Assembly (NCBI RefSeq): GCF_000190475.1
Contig: NZ_AEWH01000024.1
Location: 1 to 64,000, forward strand
Source: Ornithinibacillus scapharcae TW25
GTDB lineage: Bacteria > Bacillota > Bacilli > Bacillales > Amphibacillaceae
DNA length: 64,000 bases
Reading direction: 5' to 3'
The translations under genes and the position numbers were made by a program. The notes below the pieces were generated by a model. It was given only the letters and a program-made list of their open reading frames with translations, ran no database searches and had not been told where the DNA came from. Positions within the stretch are counted from its first letter, which is position 1, and the number at the start of each line of letters is the position of its first letter. Shown here piece after piece: positions 60,689 to 64,000 of the stretch.

Positions 60689-61663
60689 TTATTCAATTTC
60701 TAGATGCTGTTTCAGCTCTAACTTCTTCTGTTCTAAGGCTGCTTCATCAAGCTTCCAATAGTAAGCATTAGATGGTTGGTAGTCAGTTCCTTCTAAAGAT
60801 GAGCTTTCAATGGATAGGTTAGTTCCTTCTAAACCATAGGAAATGAAGCTCTTCATTTCATCAAATGTTAAATTGGTTTTCATATTGTCACCAACTGCTT
60901 CAATTACATCTCCATATTTGAAGACAGATCCTAAGGAAGCACCTTTTTTAACAATTGCTTTAATGATTTCTTGTTGTCGTTTACCACGTTCGATATCATT
61001 ATCGTAATGACGTGTTCTAGCAAATGCTAAAGCTTCCTCACCATTTAGCTCCTGTTCTCCAGGTAACAGGTGAATGGCATCTGCAACGTCTTGAGAGTTC
61101 TGCTCATACATTTCGTACGGTACATCAACTGTGATACCACCTAAAGCTTCAACGATATCAATGAATGCCTCGAAATTAACACGGACATAGTAATCAACTG
61201 GAATATCGAAAAGATTCTCTACTGTTTCTATTGTTGCTTGTGGTCCGCCGTGTGCGTGAGCATGATTTATTCTAGTTTCGTAACCCACTTTAGGAATGTA
61301 GACCAAGGAGTCACGTGGTATACTTACCATTTTTACACTTTTCTCTTTACTATTCAGTGTAGCTAGAATTAGTGCATCAGATCGAGGGTTAGCATCATTT
61401 CTCTTTTCGCTTGTATCAACCCCGATGAAGAGTATGGAAACATTATCATCGGCTGGATTAACCACTTCCTCACGTAGTTCTGATTTACCTCCAGCACGTG
61501 TATCTTCTTCATGTGAAGCAGTAAAAACTGTGTCTGCTTTTATATATAACGAAATTAAAAAACCAGCTGCAGATAGAAAAAGAATTAATAGCGGAGCAAG
61601 AACATAGACTCTACGACGTAGCTTACGCTTTTTTCTCCTTCTACTTACTCTTGTATGTGGCAT
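60689..61663 (-). CDS. LytR-CpsA-Psr family wall-polymer transferase
   Basis: A 324-residue protein: basic cytoplasmic start, one membrane segment at about 19-41, then the LCP domain with ILFIGVDTSE, NPRSDALILATLN, MVSIPRDSLVYI, NHAHAHGGP and ALAFARTRHYDNDIERGKRQQ (in two parts). These hold the Asp and Arg residues that bind polyprenyl pyrophosphate and magnesium. It should attach an anionic glycopolymer from its lipid carrier to peptidoglycan. ATG behind AAAAGGGG. A paralogue lies 1.5 kb upstream. Confidence 0.9.
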   Translation of the reverse strand: MPHTRVSRRRKKRKLRRRVYVLAPLLILFLSAAGFLISLYIKADTVFTASHEEDTRAGGKSELREEVVNPADDNVSILFIGVDTSEKRNDANPRSDALILATLNSKEKSVKMVSIPRDSLVYIPKVGYETRINHAHAHGGPQATIETVENLFDIPVDYYVRVNFEAFIDIVEALGGITVDVPYEMYEQNSQDVADAIHLLPGEQELNGEEALAFARTRHYDNDIERGKRQQEIIKAIVKKGASLGSVFKYGDVIEAVGDNMKTNLTFDEMKSFISYGLEGTNLSIESSSLEGTDYQPSNAYYWKLDEAALEQKKLELKQHLEIE

Positions 61664-61830
61664 AAGTGTATTTCCCCTTTTATAACCATTAAATATAGTC
61701 TTTTCTATATAGACGAAAAAAATTTATAAAGTGTTCAGTAAATCAATCAAAAAGTCACTTTAAACATTGTACTACTAATCATTGTATTCGTAAATTAAAA
61801 TTTGATTAGAATTAGATAACAATAAAATGA

Positions 61831-62997
61831 CTATCCCACTTGGTGTTTCGGACTTTTTCTTTCCATGATAAAATCAACTAAATGATTGCTAGAATTCCCT
61901 TTTGAATATTTATTCCATATGGAAGAAAAGTGAGCTATTTTCTCTAAATCAACGTTCTCTTCTTTGATAGTCGTAATAATTTCTTCTGTAGTATAGACGA
62001 TTGGACCAGGAGATTCCGACACATAATCTTTACGAAGTCCTGGATATTCTGTTAAGTCATAAGCATAAAAAATGATCGGCTTATGAAAGATTGAGAATTC
62101 GCAGGGAACAGAAGAATAGTCCGTTATAAGTATGTCTGTTACTAATAACAGGTGATTCACATCATAATAATCGGTCACATCAAATACAAAATCTTCATAT
62201 CCATGTTGTAACTCATATCGAACTGCAGGATGATTTTTAATTAATAAAATATAGTCTTGTGAGAGTTCCTCATACATACGACTAACATCCAATTGAATTC
62301 GATAATGGTTCAATTGATTTTCTCGAAAGGTCGGTGCATATAGAATAACTTTTTTCTGGCGAGTATGAGGCAGATAATCATCAATAGCCTGTAATGCATG
62401 ATTTCTCTCCAGCTGATTATAAAAAAAGTCAGTTCTTGGAACTCCAGTCCGCAGCATTGTTTCACTTGGTCGTCCAAAGCTCTCCTCAAAAATTTCTGCC
62501 ATTCTGTCGGAGCCAACAGTAATATAATGAAAACGATTGTATACTTGCTGGAACCGTTTAATAGCTTTCGGCGTGCGATTTTTAATGGAAGGGTCTTGCA
62601 GACCGAATTTTTTCAGTGCCCCAGTTGCATGCCAAAGCTGTATACAAGTCGCACCCTTGCGAAACTTCGTCACAGCTAGGAATCCAAAATAGTTATCTAC
62701 TAATATAGTAGTAGCGGTTGCTAAGTGATAGATAGATTTTATATAAGCTATTGGTCTAGTAAGATGAAATGGAATTATTGTTGCTATTGATTCATCAAAT
62801 TCATATTTGCACATAGAGTCCCTCACGATAATAATCGGTTCATTGGAGGATTTACGCAGTGCACGGGTTGTATAGTATATGTTATCTCCAAATGAAGCGA
62901 AACCAACAGTCTTCTCCTGGAGCGGAAATAATTTGGCTAACATAAACAAAATTTTAAATATAAATAAATAGATGGAAATAATGAATTCTCTTATCAT
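61831..62997 (-). CDS. CDP-glycerol glycerophosphotransferase-family protein (TagB/TagF-like)
   Basis: A 388-residue protein with a hydrophobic N-terminal helix (1-20) for membrane association and the family motifs CIQLWHATGALKKFGL, VGSDRMAEIF, ILYAPTFREN and ILITDYSSVPCEFSI; the two His/Asp-containing parts are typical of glycerophosphotransferases. It should add glycerol- or ribitol-phosphate units to a wall teichoic acid-like polymer. It sits between two LCP genes. Whether it primes or polymerises cannot be told, though its short length favours the TagB/primase type. Confidence 0.85.
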   Translation of the reverse strand: MIREFIISIYLFIFKILFMLAKLFPLQEKTVGFASFGDNIYYTTRALRKSSNEPIIIVRDSMCKYEFDESIATIIPFHLTRPIAYIKSIYHLATATTILVDNYFGFLAVTKFRKGATCIQLWHATGALKKFGLQDPSIKNRTPKAIKRFQQVYNRFHYITVGSDRMAEIFEESFGRPSETMLRTGVPRTDFFYNQLERNHALQAIDDYLPHTRQKKVILYAPTFRENQLNHYRIQLDVSRMYEELSQDYILLIKNHPAVRYELQHGYEDFVFDVTDYYDVNHLLLVTDILITDYSSVPCEFSIFHKPIIFYAYDLTEYPGLRKDYVSESPGPIVYTTEEIITTIKEENVDLEKIAHFSSIWNKYSKGNSSNHLVDFIMERKSPKHQVG

Positions 62998-63181
62998 ACT
63001 ACCTCCGGAAAAGATAGACTTTTAATCGTTATCCCACATTACAACTTGTTAGGACCCTAACATTCCATAAGAATGTCGTATCAATTTATTTCCAAAATAA
63101 TTGAGATAACAGGACGAATCTAAAAAATTCACCCTACTATCTCATGTTATCACACTTGCCTATGATATTCCTTATCAATAG

Positions 63182-64000
63182 TTAATTTTCACTGCTATAA
63201 TAGTCACTGATCTCAAGTGGGGACAGCTCCAAGTGCTCTCTGAGCTCATTAGTTGTTGTTAGCCTACTGTCTTCATCTACTTGGTAATACCATAAACCAT
63301 CGTCCATATAGCCACCAAAACCATCTAAACTAGTTGATTCAATCCGTAATTTTTTGTCTAGTGCGTACGATGTAAAAGTTTTCATTTCATCAAACGTTAA
63401 ATTGGTTGTCATGTTATTGCCAACAGCTTCAATTAAATCATCTAATTTCAGAATAGAAGATACAGATGCTGCTTTTCTAGCAACGGCTTTAATTATCTCG
63501 ATTTGACGTTTACCACGTTCTATATCATTATCGTACTTCCGTGTTCTAGCAACAGCTAGTGCTTCTTCACCATTTAATTCTTGATAACCTTCTTCTAGGT
63601 GAATGGAATCCTCATTCTCTTTTGAATCAATTTCCACCATTTCATATGGAACATCAAACATAATTCCACCTAGAGAATCAACTACTTCAATAAATGCTTT
63701 AAAATTCACCCTAACATAATAGTCAACCGGTACTTGTAGGAAGTTTTCCACTGTTTCAACGGTTGCGCTAGGGCCACCATACGCATGGGCATGGTTAATT
63801 TTTGTATAACGCTCTACTTCTGGTACATAGACATACGTATCCCGAGGAATACTTAATAACTTGATATTTCCATCTGCTTTGTTAAATGTTGCTAAAATTA
63901 ACGTATCTGATCGACTACTGTCACCATAATTACGCTTATCATTGTCATCAATTCCAATAATTAATACAGATACACTGTCCTCGATAGGATCTACTTTATC
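63182..64000 (-). CDS. second LCP-family transferase, runs off the window
   Basis: The frame is open to the right edge, so the N-terminus (membrane helix) is missing. The visible 272 residues carry LIIGIDDNDK, SRSDTLILATFN, LLSIPRDTYVYV, NHAHAYGGP and ALAVARTRKYDNDIERGKRQ, the same LCP motifs as the gene at 60689 with which it shares long stretches. An internal ATG at 63751 is not a start. Likely a recent duplicate with the same role of linking glycopolymer to peptidoglycan. Confidence 0.9.
   Translation of the reverse strand, partial: DKVDPIEDSVSVLIIGIDDNDKRNYGDSSRSDTLILATFNKADGNIKLLSIPRDTYVYVPEVERYTKINHAHAYGGPSATVETVENFLQVPVDYYVRVNFKAFIEVVDSLGGIMFDVPYEMVEIDSKENEDSIHLEEGYQELNGEEALAVARTRKYDNDIERGKRQIEIIKAVARKAASVSSILKLDDLIEAVGNNMTTNLTFDEMKTFTSYALDKKLRIESTSLDGFGGYMDDGLWYYQVDEDSRLTTTNELREHLELSPLEISDYYSSEN

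Noticed and set aside
60512-60703. 63-codon plus-strand open frame
   Set aside because: It runs across the LCP terminator and into the LCP gene end on the other strand; no ribosome site and no recognisable protein.
1-64000. tRNA or rRNA genes
   Set aside because: I scanned for tRNA-like CCA ends with GGTTCGAATC arms and rRNA cores and saw none; a covariance search would be needed to exclude a tRNA fully.

Overview
The window is low-GC Gram-positive chromosome. Bacillus-type ribosome sites sit before most genes, TTG and GTG starts are common, there is a T-box leader and a guanidine-I riboswitch, and the gene families are typical of Bacillaceae (LCP proteins, teichoic-acid-type transferase, SLH domains, SecA2/SlaP, PhnDCEE, YkkCD, YwqMN). 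It suggests a soil or halotolerant Bacillaceae member (Oceanobacillus/Virgibacillus/Bacillus-like); the genus cannot be fixed from the sequence alone. I see no rRNA, tRNA or CRISPR array and no intact prophage or insertion sequence.

Layout. 0-4.8 kb is a decaying accessory stretch: small lipoproteins, several frame-broken, an ECF sigma factor with a membrane partner, and dispersed intergenic repeats. 4.8-12.9 kb holds a methyltransferase, small membrane proteins, a DUF2268 protease, GNAT acetyltransferases, a second ECF sigma/anti-sigma pair (anti-sigma frameshifted), an alpha/beta hydrolase and a YiaA/B membrane protein with a decayed second copy nearby. 13.0-14.8 kb is a T-box-controlled, divergent lysyl-tRNA synthetase, followed by a striking GC-rich repeat array (14.9-15.5 kb). 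15.6-23.7 kb is an envelope or exopolysaccharide modification block: stalk-domain protein, MBOAT O-acyltransferase, polysaccharide deacetylase, acyltransferase-3 and an SLH-anchored phosphodiester glycosidase. 23.7-25.4 kb is mostly gene remains.

25.4-52.5 kb is a mixed metabolic and regulatory region: a CBO0543 membrane pair, a TetR regulator with two matching operators around a serine hydrolase, the phosphonate-type importer PhnDCEE, an NSS sodium symporter, a YwqM/YwqN-like pair, the guanidine riboswitch with the YkkCD exporter, a short-chain dehydrogenase, a secreted cationic protein divergent from a membrane protein, an IS1182-type relic, a Gfo/Idh oxidoreductase divergent from a WYL regulator, many GNAT enzymes, an Xre/membrane pair with near-perfect operators, and a CadD-like transporter.

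52.5-64.0 kb is the most interesting part, all on the minus strand. It encodes accessory SecA2 and its partner SlaP. Just upstream are two secreted Gln/Asn-rich repeat proteins: one with about fifteen 42-residue curlin-like repeats, the other with a Q-x-Q region plus calcium-binding thrombospondin-3 repeats. Further upstream are wall-polymer genes (two LCP transferases around a CDP-glycerol-type glycerophosphotransferase). I infer a candidate SecA2/SlaP-dependent surface fibre or amyloid-like matrix system.

Two genome-level themes recur. Three intergenic arrays have unrelated sequences but share a period of about 20-21 bp (two DNA helical turns). Many genes are broken by single-base changes in homopolymer runs, which means either real decay or sequencing error.
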